Below are positions 1 to 11,720 of a stretch of 64,000 bases of DNA, one piece after another. Position 1 is the stretch's first letter; the number at the start of each line of letters is the position of its first letter. This DNA comes from Delphinapterus leucas. Its lineage: Eukaryota; Chordata; Mammalia; Artiodactyla; Monodontidae. The stretch spans positions 2,492,814 through 2,556,813 of the forward strand of contig NW_022098024.1 in assembly GCF_002288925.2 (NCBI RefSeq), given 5' to 3'. Both the position numbers and the translations under genes were made by a program. The notes under the pieces are model-generated. The model did no database searches and had not been told where the DNA came from. It saw only the letters and a program-made list of their open reading frames with translations.

Positions 1-1459
1 TCACTTTTCAAACTCTCCCTCTTTCTATGGACTTAAAGGCAGAGCAGTAGCCAGGGATTTACGGCAATCATCTTGTGACACGGAGGGATGCTTTTCTTAG
101 AATGATGTTGATACCACAGGGCAGAACAGAGGGCTGAAAATTGAGAAGTTGAATGCTGGGTCAGTGAAAAACAAATTGTGACACCTGCTCTTCTTCTGGC
201 CTCTGAAATTGTAAGGGATAATAAATCATTTTTATTAAGTGGGTTTGAGTTGAGTTTTTTGTTACAGGCACTATCAAGTCCTAACTGCTAGATTATATAT
301 TTAAAATATTTGACATAACTAGATAGAAATGAGGCTTATTAATAGAAGATTCTTCAAAAACTACTACTGACATTTTTTGTGAATTTAAGAATCATAATCT
401 GAGCTTCATTGTTTAGTTTGTATCTTCACAACCTGCACATCTATTTAGAATGAACACAGAACTCTTTGAACTCAACAAAAATATTCTTTGGGAGTGATGA
501 TTTACCATAAAGAATGAAAATGATATGCATTCTATTATATCATTAGACATAGTATGTAAATACGAGTATTAAATTTTTAGGACACACTTTAGAAATTCCA
601 TGGATGAGAGTGTCCCCTTGACCTGCAAACACGAGCTACTTCCAATTATGGGAGAAAGTTTTGTATGTTTTTCCGTAACATTTCAGCTTTGTATCTCTCT
701 CAGTCCTCTGATGTAATACTGTGACCTAGAAAGTCTCTCACTTTTTTTGGCAGGAAGAGTCATTAGGGTTTGAGTCATTTCATGAGAACATGGTGCACAT
801 CCTAAAGGAAGCTGGCACTGTGCGGAGACAACTTGTCATGTGTGCTCCAGAGACTGTAAATATCTGAGTCAGTCTGCTCAGGGACACGCTCCAGATTATC
901 TTTAATAGACGCCAGCTAATCTATTTACCCCCCAAATGAAAACCCAGCAAGATTCACCATTCCCAGATTGTCTGAAGTGTTATTCCCCTCCTTTCTCTAC
1001 CCCGTCTTATCAATCTGCTTCCTTCTTTGTTTCATAAAAACAGTCCAGAGGCATTCTCTCACATCTGTGTATACGCTTTGCGCAACAGCCCAATAATATT
1101 GCTGACCAATATATCCAAGTTATTTTTTAATGACTAAATAGTTCTCGGTTATTCTTTGACAGGTCCAAGCTGAAACATATTTCCATTTCTTCTCTGACAC
1201 TGTTCAGAAACATGAATTACTATGATTCCTCTATACCTTTAGACTAAATAATCAGGACTCTTGCTGAAAATAGCTGTCCACCTTTTCAGATGAGACTGTC
1301 ATGTCTTATACAGCTGTATCTCAGTCAGTTAGTGCACAAAGTTCAGTCCTTCTGGTCCACCTAACAGTATGCAAAATTGCACACTCATGCTGCTCTGCAC
1401 AGGCCATATTCAAGTTTGATTCATGCCCCATACCTCTCAATCCTCTGCCAAAATGACTG
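1..1459. other. No recognisable feature
   Basis: AT-rich single-copy-looking sequence with no convincing open frame, repeat or RNA gene on either strand. Confidence 0.5.
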
Positions 1460-1690
1460 TAGCCACATTTATTGGAACTTTTTTAAGGGTTCCTTTTCTC
1501 TTTCTTTTCTTTATCTCTATTTCTTAATTGAAACCTGGCTGTCTACCAAGCTCACCATCTTCTCTGCAGCTCTCTCAAGTGGAAGGGGTTTTTCTTCCCT
1601 CTCTGAATCTTACAAATTGTGGCAAGTATCCCACCCCCTGCTTCTTATTATGGAAACTTCCCAATCATTTTCGTTTCCTTTCTTAAAACA
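1460..1690 (+). repeat. Possible ancient CR1/L2-like LINE fragment
   Basis: Part of a 106-codon open frame (1377-1697) reads as a degenerate LINE endonuclease-like segment: an E-T-W-L-S motif, then A-A-L-S-S-G and a glycine/serine-rich stretch. This order is familiar from CR1/L2-type LINE ORF2 endonucleases. No catalytic set can be confirmed, and the frame may be open by chance. A profile search would decide. Confidence 0.35.
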
Positions 1691-2129
1691 AAAATAACAT
1701 CAACAACAAAAGCAAAAACACAGATCCTTTGAATTTCATGCATCTTGTGCCACTTGGGAGCTAATATCTCCAGCATTCCCAGTCACTCCCACATATTAGT
1801 TGGAGAATTTTGTTTTTGGCTCACAGAACTAGGTATGACATTCTGGTATTTTCTGCATTGATTTTGATGCATGTAATATATATTACATGTTCACAATCTG
1901 CCTAATACATTGGATTCTTAATATCTCGGATTTCTATCTTCTTATAACCTTTTCTGCCATATTACCTTAACAACCTACTCCCTACTTACCCCCAAAGTGT
2001 AAGCTAACACAGAATGCTCATCTTCCAACATCTTAGCTACAGGCCATCACTTCCTATTCTCCCAGTGTATTTTTTTGTAGTGTCCAAATTATCCAAACTG
2101 ATATTACATAAAATCTATTTGGATATGCT

Positions 2130-2530
2130 TCCAATTTTATTTTCAAAATATGTCTAAACTATTATTCCTCACCACCTCATCTGCTACAAATCTATCCCAA
2201 GAGTGCATCATCTTAAAACTGGGTTATTTTAATGGCTTCTAAAAATGACATTTACACTTTTCCTCTTGTGCTCTCCTCCCCCAGCCCCAGGAAGCATTCT
2301 GAATACAGCCAGTGGAGTGTGTGTGTGTGTGAATTCAGAAAAAGCATTCTAATAGTTCCCTTCTCACTTGCCATGAAATCCAGCCTTACCTATGTCTTGC
2401 AAAACTTACAGCTTACCATGCTCTGACCTATGGCTTTCTCTTGGCTGCCATCTAACTCTTCCAGTCACACTGGTTTTCTCTGCATTCCTCAGTTTTCCCT
2501 GGGATACTTGTTCCTTACTTCTATTAATAC
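2130..2530 (+). repeat. Probable L2 LINE 3' region remnant
   Basis: Pyrimidine-rich text with the order of blocks seen in mammalian L2 3' regions: 'cttaaaactgggttattttaatggctt', split by substitutions, then 'cctatgtcttgc', then 'cagtcacactggttttctc' and 'cattcctcagttttcc'. It is heavily diverged. A short GT run at 2318-2331 sits inside. The open frames here are accidental. Confidence 0.45.
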
Positions 2531-2794
2531 TCTCTCATTGTTTCTCTGAAATCTGTGTTTTTAAAGAAAGATATTTTTACTCAGTAATGTAAGGATCAGA
2601 ATTAATATTATTTTATGTATTTTCTAACTCACATTAATAAAATGTTATAAAAATAATTTGTAGAATCAAAGTATAGTTATGTGACTAACAGTGGGCAGTT
2701 TATACAACAGCTTGCTCAGAAAAACATGACATGGAGATTTGGGGAGGATAGTCTGTAGTAAATATCCAGTGAGATACTATAAAGTGACATTGGA

Positions 2795-2890
2795 TAGTGG
2801 GTTAATTAAGAGCGCTTTGGCGTCAGACCTGCGCTTACATCCAGGTTTCGCTAAGGTTGGTTGTGTGACAGTGCAAAGTGCTTAATGTAC
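2795..2890 (+). repeat. MIR SINE fragment
   Basis: Matches the MIR core in order: 'taagagcgctttgg', 'gtcagacct', a 'catccaggtttcg' block in place of the usual 'gggttcgaatcc', then 'ttgtgtgac'. This is an ancient tRNA-derived SINE common to all mammals. It lies next to the 3'-truncated L1M on its downstream side. Confidence 0.75.
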
Positions 2891-2904
2891 AAGGTTGGAA
2901 AGGC

Positions 2905-5110
2905 ATGGTAAGGGCACATCCTTCACTGATTCCTGATCTTAATGGAAAAACTTTGAGTTTCTTGGAATAAGTATAATTTAGGCTGTAGGTTTTTTGTGGA
3001 TATTCTATATCAAGTTGAGGAAGGTCTCCTTTAATTCTAGTTTACTGAGAGTTTTTATCATGAATGGGGGTTATGTTTTGTCAAATGCTTTTTCTGCATC
3101 TATTGATATGATTATGTGATTCTTTTTTAGCCTGGATATTATGGTTGCTTTAATTGAGTTTTGAGTGTTGAACCAGCCATGCATGTCTGAGATAAATCCT
3201 ACTTGGTCATGGTATATAATTCTTTTTATACATTAATGGATTCAATTCACCGATATTTTATTTAAGGCCTTTGTATCTATGTTCATGAGAGATATTGATC
3301 TGCAGGTTTTTTTGTCTTGTCTTTTTCTGGTTTGGGTATTAGGATAATACTGACCTCATAAAATGAACTAGAAAGTATTCCTTCTGTTTTTATCCTCTGA
3401 AAAAGATTGCAGAGAATTGGTATAATTTTTCCCTTAAAATATTGTAGAATTCACTAGTGACCCCATCTGGGTCTGGTTCTTTCTGTTTTGGAAGGTTAAT
3501 AATTGTTGGTTTAATTTATTGAATAAATATAGGCTATTCAGATGGTCTGTGTCTTCCTGGGTGAGTGTTGGCAAGTTGTGTCATTCAAGGAATTGGTCCA
3601 TTTCATCTAGGTTACCAAAATATAGGGCCATAGAGTTGCTCATTGTATTCTTTGATTATTCTTGTTTTTTCATTGAGAAATAAATGGACATATAACCTTG
3701 CATTAATTTCAGGTGTACAATGTAATAATGATTCGATCTATGTATATATTGTGAAATGATTACCATGATAAGTACAGTTAGCATCAATCATCACACATAG
3801 TTACAATTTTTTTCTTGTAATGAGAACTTTTAAGATCTACTCAGCAACTTTCAAATATACAATACTGTACTGGTTAACTATAGTCACCATCCTGTGCATT
3901 ATATCCCTAGGACTTATTTATTTTATAAATGGAATTTTGTACCTGTTGACCACCTTCATTATTCTTTTAGTGCCTATGGTACCTGTTGTGATGTCCCCTC
4001 TTTCATTTCAGATATTAGTACTTTGTGCCCTTTTTCTTTTTTTCTTAGTCTCATTAGAGGTTTATTGGTTTTATTGATTTTTTCAAAGAACCAGCTTTTG
4101 GTTTCATTGGTTTACTCTATTGATATCTTGTTTTCAATTTCATTGATTTCTGCTCTAATTCTTATTATTTCTTTTATTCTGCTTACTTTGGACTTATTTT
4201 GTCATTCTTTTTCTAATTTTCTAAGGTGAAAACTTAGATTACTGATTTTAACTCTTTCTTCCTTTTGAACATATGCATCCAATGCTGTAAACTTTCCTCT
4301 AAGCACTGCTTTTGCTGCATTCTGCAAATGTTGATAAGTTGTGTTTTTATTTGAATTTAGTTCAAAATATTTTAAAAATTTCTCCTGAGATTTCTTCTTT
4401 GACCCATGTGTTATTTATAAGTGTGTTGGTAAATCTCCATACATTTTGATATTTTCCATTTACCTTTCTATTATTGATTTCTAATTTAATTTCATTGTGG
4501 TCTGAGAGCAGACATTTGTATGATTTATATATATTTTTACAGTTTGTTAAGCTGTGTTTTATAGGATGGAATGTGGTTTATCTTGGTGAATGCCCCTTGC
4601 GAGCTTGAGAAGAGTGTGTATTTTTCTGTTGTTGGATGAAATAGTCTATAAATATTCATTATATGTGGTTGATTGATGGTGTTTTGAGTGCAACTGTGTT
4701 CTTACTGATTTTCTGCCTGCTAGATCTGTCCATTTATGATAGAGAGCAACTGAAGTCTCCAGTATGGAGTCATCCAATTCTCTATGAATCATTATGAGTT
4801 TTAGCCTTATCTATTCATAATAACTTTCCTTGCTTTGAGGTCTGCTCTATCTGAACTTAATATCACTACTCCAGTCTATTTTTATTGGTGTTTGCATGGT
4901 ATGCTTTTCTCCACTTATTTACTTATAATCTGTATGTATATTTATATTTAAAGTGGGTTTCTTATAGATAACATAGAGTTAGGTATTGTTTTTTGATCCA
5001 CCCTGGAAATCTCTTTTAATTGGTGCTTTTAGACCATTGATATTCAAAGTGACTATTGAATTATTGATATAGTTAGATTAATATCTACCATATTTGTTAC
5101 TGTTTTTTTA
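2905..5110 (-). pseudogene. L1M ORF2 fragment (endonuclease and start of reverse transcriptase)
   Basis: In intact L1, ORF2 encodes the apurinic-like endonuclease and reverse transcriptase used for target-primed reverse transcription. Here only the N-terminal half can be followed, as a series of frame-broken blocks on the minus strand, interrupted by a 294-bp insertion at 3664-3957. It is incomplete and heavily mutated, with no coding potential. Confidence 0.7.
3664..3957 (-). mobile_element. 294-bp nested insertion in the L1M, L1-like
   Basis: The L1M text is interrupted by a block flanked by the 9-bp duplication 'attattctt' at 3655-3663 and 3958-3966. The block starts with a T-rich run, as expected for a minus-strand retroinsertion with an A tail. 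Its body, including 'tttcaggtgtacaatgtaa' and 'agttacaatttttttcttg', resembles widely dispersed ancient L1M-type sequence. The exact family is uncertain. Confidence 0.55.
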
Positions 5111-5619
5111 CTTGTTGCTCTTGTTCTTTGTTCTTAGATTTTTGTCTGCCACCCCTTTTCTGAATTTTATGATTTTAATTGAGCATTTTATATGATTTGA
5201 TTTTCTCTCTTTCTTAGCATATCACTGATACTTCTTTGAAAACTATATTTAGTGGTTGCCCTAGAGTTTGCAAAATATGTTTACAACTAATCGAAGTCCA
5301 CTTTCAGGTAACACTATACTGCTTCCCTAGTAATTTGAGTAACTTATAATAACAATGTAACTCTAATTCCTCTCTCCCATCTCTTGTATCATTGCTGTCA
5401 TCCATTTTTTATATATAAGCATATATATAAATATATATATGCCTACATAATTAAGTACATCGTTGCTATCATTTTGAATAAACTATCTGTTCAATCAACT
5501 AAGGATAAGAAAAATCAAAGTTTTTATTTAGTCTTTATATATTCCTTTTTCAGTGCTCTTCTTTCTTTATGCAGATCCAAGTTTCTGACCTATATATTTT
5601 CCTTCTCTCTAAAAAAACC

Positions 5620-6527
5620 TTCTTTTAATATTTCTTGCATGATAGGTCTACTGGCAAAAAATCTCTCAATTTTTGTTTGCCTGAAAAAGTATTTAACACT
5701 CCTACACTTTTGAGGGACAATTTCACAGAGTACAGAATTGTTAGTGTTTTTTTTTTCTTTCTTTCAACACTTTAAATATTTCACTCCAAATTTTTCTCTT
5801 TTTGCTTGCATGGTTTCTGAAGAGAAGTCATAGGTAACTCTTATTATAGTTCCTCTATATTTAAGGTGTTTTCTCCTTTTTTTCAGAATTTTTTTCTTTA
5901 TCTTTCTCTTTGATTTTATATAGTTTAAAAATGACTTGCCTATGTATAGTTTTCTTGGCATTTATCCTGCATGGTATTTACTGAGATTCCTGGATATGTG
6001 GTTTAGTGTCTTATATTAATTTCAGAAACTCTGTCATTATTTCAAATATTTATTTTCTTCCTTTCCTTTTTTCTGTTCTTTCTGGTATTCCCATTATGCA
6101 GGTGTTCCATCTTTTGTGTTTGTCTCACAATCTCTGAATTCTATCCTTTTTTTTCCATTTTTTTTCTCTTTGCTTTTCACTTTGTGAGGTTTCTACTGAG
6201 ATATTCTAAACTTAGAGATTATTTTTCTCAGCTACTAATAAACCCATCAAAAGCATTCTTTATTTCTGTTACAGTGTTTTTGACATTCAGCATTTCATTT
6301 TGATTCTTTCTTAGGGTTTCTATCTCTCTGCTTGTATTATTCATCTGTTTTAACATGCTGTCTACTTTATCCTTTAGAAACCTTAGCATAACAATCATAG
6401 CTGTTTTAAACTGCTGGTCTGGTAATTTCAACATTTTTTGCCTTGTCTGGTCAGACATTTGCTCTTCTTCAAGTTGTACTTCTTGCCTTTTAGTATGTCT
6501 TGTAATTCGTTCTTGATAGCTAGACAT
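5620..6527 (-). pseudogene. L1M ORF1 (RNA-binding protein) pseudogene
   Basis: The first 99 codons (6527 down to 6228) remain open. They are rich in K, E, Q, R and N with a heptad-like spacing, followed by the 'R-K-N-Q-x-E-M' and 'I-K-N-T-V-T-E' blocks typical of the L1 ORF1p coiled coil. Downstream, broken frames near 5620-5800 carry the basic C-terminal-domain remnants ('KVLK', 'ASRP', 'QEILK'). ORF1p normally trimerises and coats L1 RNA. The gene is broken by stops and frameshifts after codon 99. Confidence 0.7.
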
Positions 6528-7328
6528 GTACCAGGTAAAAGGAACTGTTGTAAGTATAACTCTAATAATATAGTTGTAGGGGAAGGGAAGCTTTCTATAG
6601 TCCTATGATTAAATCTTATTCTTTTTAATGAGTCTATGCTTCTAGACTGTGAACTTCACCAAGTATTTCTCAGTTTTTTCCTTCTTCCATATGTGGGACA
6701 AGATTGCCAGAGTGGGCTGGAATTGGGTAATTCCCTTCTCCCACGTGGAAGTCTACAGATGACTATAGTTGGGTATTTCTCTCTCCCAGGTCAGTTAGGC
6801 CCTGAAAATACTCCAGCAGATTAGGTTCTGGTTGACTAGTTTCTCCTGAGCAAAGGCTTGTTGAGACCACCAGAATGCTCTGGTGTATTTCAGAATTGTT
6901 CCTTTTCACCTCCCCTTGCCAAAAGCATAAGGAGATTTTTCTCTTATATTTACTGTGAGTACCTGGTGGAGCTCCTGGAAGCAAAACTCACAATACTGTG
7001 GAGTCCTCCATATGACTGGGCCCCCTTGGAGTTTTTACCTTTCAGGGTTGTCCACACTGAGCCTCCAGCAATTCAATTGTAGTTCAGGTTTTCCTACCTT
7101 CACACTGGTTCCCATGATGATCTCCTCTCCTTAGTCTCTGCTCAGAGAAGCCACAACTCCCTGTATTTGACTGCCGATTTCTCCAATCTTCGAGAAGTGA
7201 GTTTTTCCCTCACTTTTCTTACAAATGCAGACGAGTTGTTGATTTTTCAATCTGTTTAGCTTTTACTTGTTGTTAAGACAAAGTGATGACTTCCAAGTTC
7301 CTTACATTCAGAAATGAAAACTGAAAAT

Positions 7329-7720
7329 TTATTAATTTATTCTAATTTTTCTCCTCTGTGAAATATAGCTATTAAGTTTGTTTTGAGTAAAAAATGGTTA
7401 CTGATAACTTAATGTATTCCCAACTCTTTAGGAACTTAGGATAAGGAAATTAAAGATTCAATGTGAAATGCTTGAATCGTAAAAGTGTTTTATAAATGTG
7501 ACTTATTACATCCTATCAATTTTTAAACCCAGACAGTAGATGTGGTAGCCATTATATTACCTTGCACTTTATATTTATATCACATTATTATAATGTAAAT
7601 TATGTTTCTATTATAATTTATTATTCCCCTCATTATCATATATTTCCATAAAACTTACATTTGGTTCTTGGCCATTTTCAATGTATTTTTATTTTTATTA
7701 TTTATGTAGTACTTGACCAT
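7329..7720. other. No recognisable feature
   Basis: AT-rich spacer between the L1M 5' end and the first CHR SINE; nothing further seen. Confidence 0.5.
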
Positions 7721-7735
7721 TTTAAAATTTAAGTA

Positions 7736-7956
7736 GGGGCTTCCCTGGTGGTGCAGCGGTTGAGAGTCCGCCTGCCGATGCGGGGGACATGGGTTCGTGC
7801 CCCGGTCTGGGAAGATCCCACATGCCACGGAGCAGCTAGGCCCGTGAAACATGGCTGCTGAGCCTGCCCGTCCGGAGCCTGTGCTCCGCAACGGGAGAGG
7901 CCACAACAGTGAGAGGCCCGTGTACAAAAAAAAAAAAAAAAAATAAATAAATAAAT
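7736..7956 (+). mobile_element. CHR SINE, short form
   Basis: A tRNA-Glu-derived SINE with the standard head 'ggggcttccctggtggtgc', a pol III box A-like block, box B 'gggttcgtgcc', the 'gatcccacatgcc' block, and an A-rich tail that becomes (AAAT)n. Flanks give a near-perfect duplication, 'aaaatttaagta' at 7724-7735 and 'aaattttaagta' at 7957-7968. It encodes nothing; the minus-strand frame across it is accidental. Confidence 0.95.
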
Positions 7957-7968
7957 AAATTTTAAGTA

Positions 7969-9029
7969 AATTAATGATCCTTAGTTAATTAAATGAAAAT
8001 TTATAAGGTACCGTATAAAGAACAAAAAAATCTTCTGAGTGATTGATAAGAAAAAATACTCGAGCTATAGGTGATTATTCTATATTTGTTTAAGACCTTC
8101 ACAATAATGAAACTATAAGGACCAGCTTCATTTAGGAAAAAAAAAGAGTACCTTATAACTATGATAGGTGGTGTGCTAGAGAAACCTTTAATTTTATTTT
8201 GTTTTGTCTCCAAATGCATGTTGATAAATCAATGTTTAGGCAAAAATAGTTGAGTTTCTGTTACTTTCCATTGTTAAACAGTCCTGAATATTAGAGCAAA
8301 TTCTATCAGAGCATCACATTAGTTTTTCATTTTTTGAGACCTTGACTTAGGTCACAGTGAAGAAAATGAATTAAGATTGGAAGCTCATTTGGGATGGATA
8401 GGGCCTTGTCTAGCAAAAAACTAATCAATGCTCCCTGCCTCACAGGATAGAATTTATTATCCATTACCTACTGCTAAGAGATGGCTGTCCATGGTCCTCA
8501 ACTGGGGGGATCTCAGTCCATTCGCCAGAGGTCATATGTTTCCAGGGAAAACTACTGCCCAACTGGTATCACACCATTTTAGTATAGCAGAAACTGGGTC
8601 AGTGAAGACAGAAATCTATGGGTCAGAATTTAGTTGCATTGTTAATTGGTCAAAGAAAATGCATGTTTGGAGATTAATAGGTTGCAGATATAATTCTCCC
8701 TATTTAAAAACCCAAGCCAGAAATCAAATCAGTATCCTTAGGACACTTTTTTAAGAATACTCTTTCTGAAGTAATTTGTCATTGACAGATACTGCAAGAC
8801 TGTATTAGGAAGAAGACAATTCCAAAGATTAAAATTTGCATGGGAGTATGCAATATTATCAATTTTAATGGAAGGAGCTTTCTCTGAAATAATCCTAGAG
8901 ATTATAATTCTATTAAATTAAGCTGTGCAATACACATAGACTTACAAATGTAAAATAGTAGAAATATCTGGATTGACTGCATATTGCTAATCTTAGCAAA
9001 GGGATGAGGATGACAAAGATGCACATTTC
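7969..9029. other. No recognisable feature
   Basis: Holds a plus-strand open frame of 108 codons at 8428-8754 with no recognisable domain, no flanking splice pattern I can defend and no homolog known to me. Otherwise AT-rich sequence. Confidence 0.45.
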
Positions 9030-9225
9030 TAGTACAGTTTCCAGGGCTTTTTTACATTGATTATTTCATTTTATCCTCCAGACATCTTTTTAATTAGTTA
9101 CTTCAATCCACAATTTTTCAGATGGAGATATTATATAAATTTCTCAAGAACACACATTTCATAAGTGGTGGAGCTGGACTCAAACTCGCATCTTTGGACT
9201 CTTAAGCACTGGTCTTTTTCAATAA
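9030..9225 (-). repeat. MIR SINE fragment
   Basis: The reverse-orientation MIR signature appears in order: 'ttatttcattttatcctcc', 'cagatggagatatt', then 'gtggtggagctggactcaaactc' in degenerate form, followed by 'tcttaagcact'. It is diverged. Confidence 0.7.
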
Positions 9226-9229
9226 ACTT

Positions 9230-10120
9230 CAAAATTAAAAATAAATTTATTTTTCTTTCATTGGAGTGATATTTTACTTTCCCTTGAGACAATGGCTGTC
9301 TTTTTTTTTGGCTGTCATATTTTACTATCACTTCCACAACTCACTTCAAGGGAATTTATACTGAAGAAGAAACAATAGAGAAATTCATGAAGATCCAGGA
9401 GGATATTCTTACCTACACATTTTTTCACATCGGAGATAAATCATAAAAGGTTGTAGAAAAGGGAAATGATAGGAGCCGCAAACAGTCTTTCCACACGTGT
9501 TCAACCATCTTAATTCTTGCTTTTCCACCTTTACTTCTTTTCACCTATTTGGGCCTTTCTTGTTGTCTTAGGAAGAAAAACATCATCTGATTCCTCCAGT
9601 TAACACAAAATTATTAGTGATCCAGTAATTTATACCTCTATGATTCTGAACATTTCTAAAAGATAAAAGTATATAAAATGTCTATACATAAAGAAAACCA
9701 AACAAATGAGATAAAATCCATGCAATTGTATGTGGTGCTAAGGGTGGAGGTGGGGGAATCTCAATATAAAGAGGACAGAATAATCATAGTAATTATTATA
9801 TTTGGGAGTTTGGCAACTGCATGATTAAAAGGTAAATTTGGATTGTGTTTTTGTTTTGTTTTTTTTTGCATTATTTGTTTGTTCTCTTCCTGTTAATACA
9901 TTTACAAGAGAAAACTAATAATCCCACTCAAAAAGACCAAGTAGAAAGGGAACAGTTTAGTTCTCCTCCCTATGCCTGAGACTTCACAGACAGTGTGCCC
10001 TGAAAAGAAAAAAATCATATTTCTATTTGTCTCTTCTGTATTGACAACATCTAGAAGTCAAAAGGTAATTGTAGACAGATTGGATTTTTAATTTAAAGGT
10101 ATGCCTACTTAAAAATTGTC
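9230..10120. other. No recognisable feature
   Basis: AT-rich sequence with a T run near 9302 and a G-rich patch near 9745; no gene or repeat identified. Confidence 0.45.
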
Positions 10121-10137
10121 AAGAGCCACTTACTTTT

Positions 10138-10348
10138 TTTTTTTTTTTTTTTTTTTGCGGTACACAGGCTTCTTTCTGTTGTGGCCTCTCCCGTTGCAGA
10201 GCACAGGCTCTGGACGCGCAGACTCAGCGGCCATGGCTCACGTTCCCAGCCGCTCCACAGCATGTGGGATCTTCCCGGACCGGGGCACGAACCTGTGTCC
10301 CCTGCATTGGCGGGCGGACTCTCAACCACTGTGCCACCAGGGAAGCCC
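10138..10348 (-). mobile_element. CHR SINE, short form
   Basis: Begins with the T run of the reversed A tail, then 'gcggtacacaggc', and ends in the reversed head '...accagggaagccc'. A perfect 17-bp duplication, 'aagagccacttactttt', lies at 10121-10137 and 10349-10365, so the boundaries are firm. The perfect duplication indicates a fairly recent insertion. Confidence 0.97.
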
Positions 10349-10396
10349 AAGAGCCACTTACTTTTAATCATTTCTTCTTTCCTAGCACAGAACAAA

Positions 10397-10398
<2 letters not shown>

Positions 10399-10430
<32 letters not shown>
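10399..10430. repeat. (TA)n microsatellite at a SINE tail
   Basis: About 16 TA units that lie exactly at the tail side of the next CHR SINE. Part of the run overlaps that SINE's duplication (ending '...agatat'). It probably grew from the SINE's A-rich tail or its target site. Confidence 0.9.
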
Positions 10431-10432
<2 letters not shown>

Positions 10433-10663
10433 GTTTTTTTTGTTTGTTTGTTTGTTTTTGCGTTTTTTTTGGCAGTACGAGGGCCTCTCACTGTTGTGGC
10501 CTCTCCCCTTGCGGAGCACAGGCTCCGGACGCGCAGGCTCAGTGGCCATGGCTCACGGGCCCAGCCGCTCCGTGGCATGTGGGATCTTCCCGGATCGAGG
10601 CACGAACCCGCGTCCCTTGCATCGGCAGGCGGACTCTCAACCACTGCGCCACCAGGGAAGCCC
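10403..10663 (-). mobile_element. CHR SINE, short form, second of a close pair
   Basis: Same orientation as the copy about 50 bp upstream. The (TA)n run and a T-rich tail with 'gtttgtttgtttg' precede the body. The reversed head ends at 10663. The short duplication 'aaaagatat' lies at 10394-10402 and 10664-10672. Long open frames on both strands here come from low stop-codon density in the SINE and are not genes. Confidence 0.93.
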
Positions 10664-10672
10664 AAAAGATAT

Positions 10673-11327
10673 TTTTTAATAATAATTTCTTCCTACATAG
10701 AACATAAGGCATATATATTTTTTAAAGTGAATAACAGTATTCAACTTTTAGGGGGCTTTCCCCTCCAACCAATGCAAAGGAAGTATTAAAATTACAAAAT
10801 AATTATACAGGTAAGTTTCAATGACAATAGTAATTTAGGAAATGTGTTCAAATAGAATCAAATCAATAATACTGAATCTCCTGTGAACACGGTTTTAGAT
10901 ATTGCTCTCTGTCCTTTCTAGGGTTAGGTTATGGATTACAAAAGTTGCTCCCAAACCTCCCTTTGGAATAATTATACTCTTACTTGCTTGTCTTTTTCCC
11001 CCAGTGCCATGAAAATTACAGCATTCTGATCAATAATGATACAAAATGAGAGAAACAGAAACAGTGATTTCTGCCTTTCCCAGGCACTTCACCTTTTTGT
11101 AAACACAAATATTTGTCTGCAATTACTTTTCTCTGAGGCTTGTGTTTTCTGAAACCTTTTCAAATGAGAAATACTGGATAAGTTTTTGTTTTGTTTTGTT
11201 CATTTCTCTTTTCACATCCCATTGGATTGTCAGCTAGTTTCATTTGTTTACATCATGCCTCAAAATATAATGGCGAGAAATACGAACACAAGTTTCAGCT
11301 GTAGTTAAAAAAATGCTACAAATGCAT
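10673..11327. other. No recognisable feature
   Basis: AT-rich unique-looking sequence, no gene or named repeat seen. Confidence 0.45.
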
Positions 11328-11376
11328 TTAAAATCAATACAAGCACTTAAAATCAATACAAGCACTTAAAATCAGT
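11328..11376. repeat. 19-bp tandem repeat, about 2.5 copies
   Basis: The unit 'ttaaaatcaatacaagcac' occurs at 11328-11346 and again without change at 11347-11365, followed by a partial third unit to about 11376. Confidence 0.9.
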
Positions 11377-11706
11377 AAGCATTCATACTATTGATTCAGA
11401 TTTGTTGAGCTTAGTTTTATTTTCTTATTGCTAATGTGCCAATCCGATCTTAATTGGGTTGGGTATTAGAAGACCAAGGATACATTGAACCATATTCTCT
11501 TTAGCTAAAAGTAGGATTCAGATAATTTTAGTGATTCCTAAAAATAATGTAAAAGAAACTATGTCACTGCTTCTTGATGATAGGTAGAGGCATATCAAAA
11601 CAGATTAAGTGGAAATTCTACTTCAGTTTGAGGTTTTCTAAATTGTTAAAGGAAAAAAAAACACAAAAAAACAAGAAGCATTCACCTCACCCAGAAGAGG
11701 TCCTTT
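11377..11706. other. No recognisable feature
   Basis: Short AT-rich spacer containing an A-rich run near 11650. Confidence 0.45.
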
Positions 11707-11720
11707 AAAACCCAACCCCC

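Larger units (their letters stand above)
2905..7328 (-). mobile_element. Ancient L1M LINE, 3'-truncated, with 5' UTR, ORF1 and partial ORF2
   Basis: Read on the minus strand, the order is 5' UTR (about 7328-6528), ORF1 (from an ATG at 6527 to about 5620), a spacer, then ORF2 from about 5110 down to about 2905. ORF2 keeps the endonuclease part and the start of the reverse transcriptase; it stops before the palm 'DD' region, C-terminal domain and 3' UTR. Many substitutions and indels break both frames, so it is inactive. The plus strand therefore looks T-rich with spurious frames. The subfamily (L1MC to L1ME range) is inferred by eye. The missing 3' end is unusual, because L1 copies normally lose the 5' end. 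Confidence 0.8.

Noticed and set aside
7736..7830. CHR SINE heads considered as tRNA-Glu genes
   Set aside because: The box A and B-like blocks are SINE-borne and diverged, there is no cloverleaf that closes, and each is attached to a SINE body and tail.
8428..8754. 108-codon plus-strand frame
   Set aside because: No recognisable protein family; a frame of this length is expected by chance in a 64-kb window.
10105..10789. Open frames of 147-202 codons on both strands
   Set aside because: They run across two CHR SINEs and the TA repeat. The same residue patterns recur in every other CHR SINE of the window.
11328..11376. Short spaced repeats considered as a CRISPR-like array
   Set aside because: The units are directly adjacent with no spacers and the genome is mammalian.
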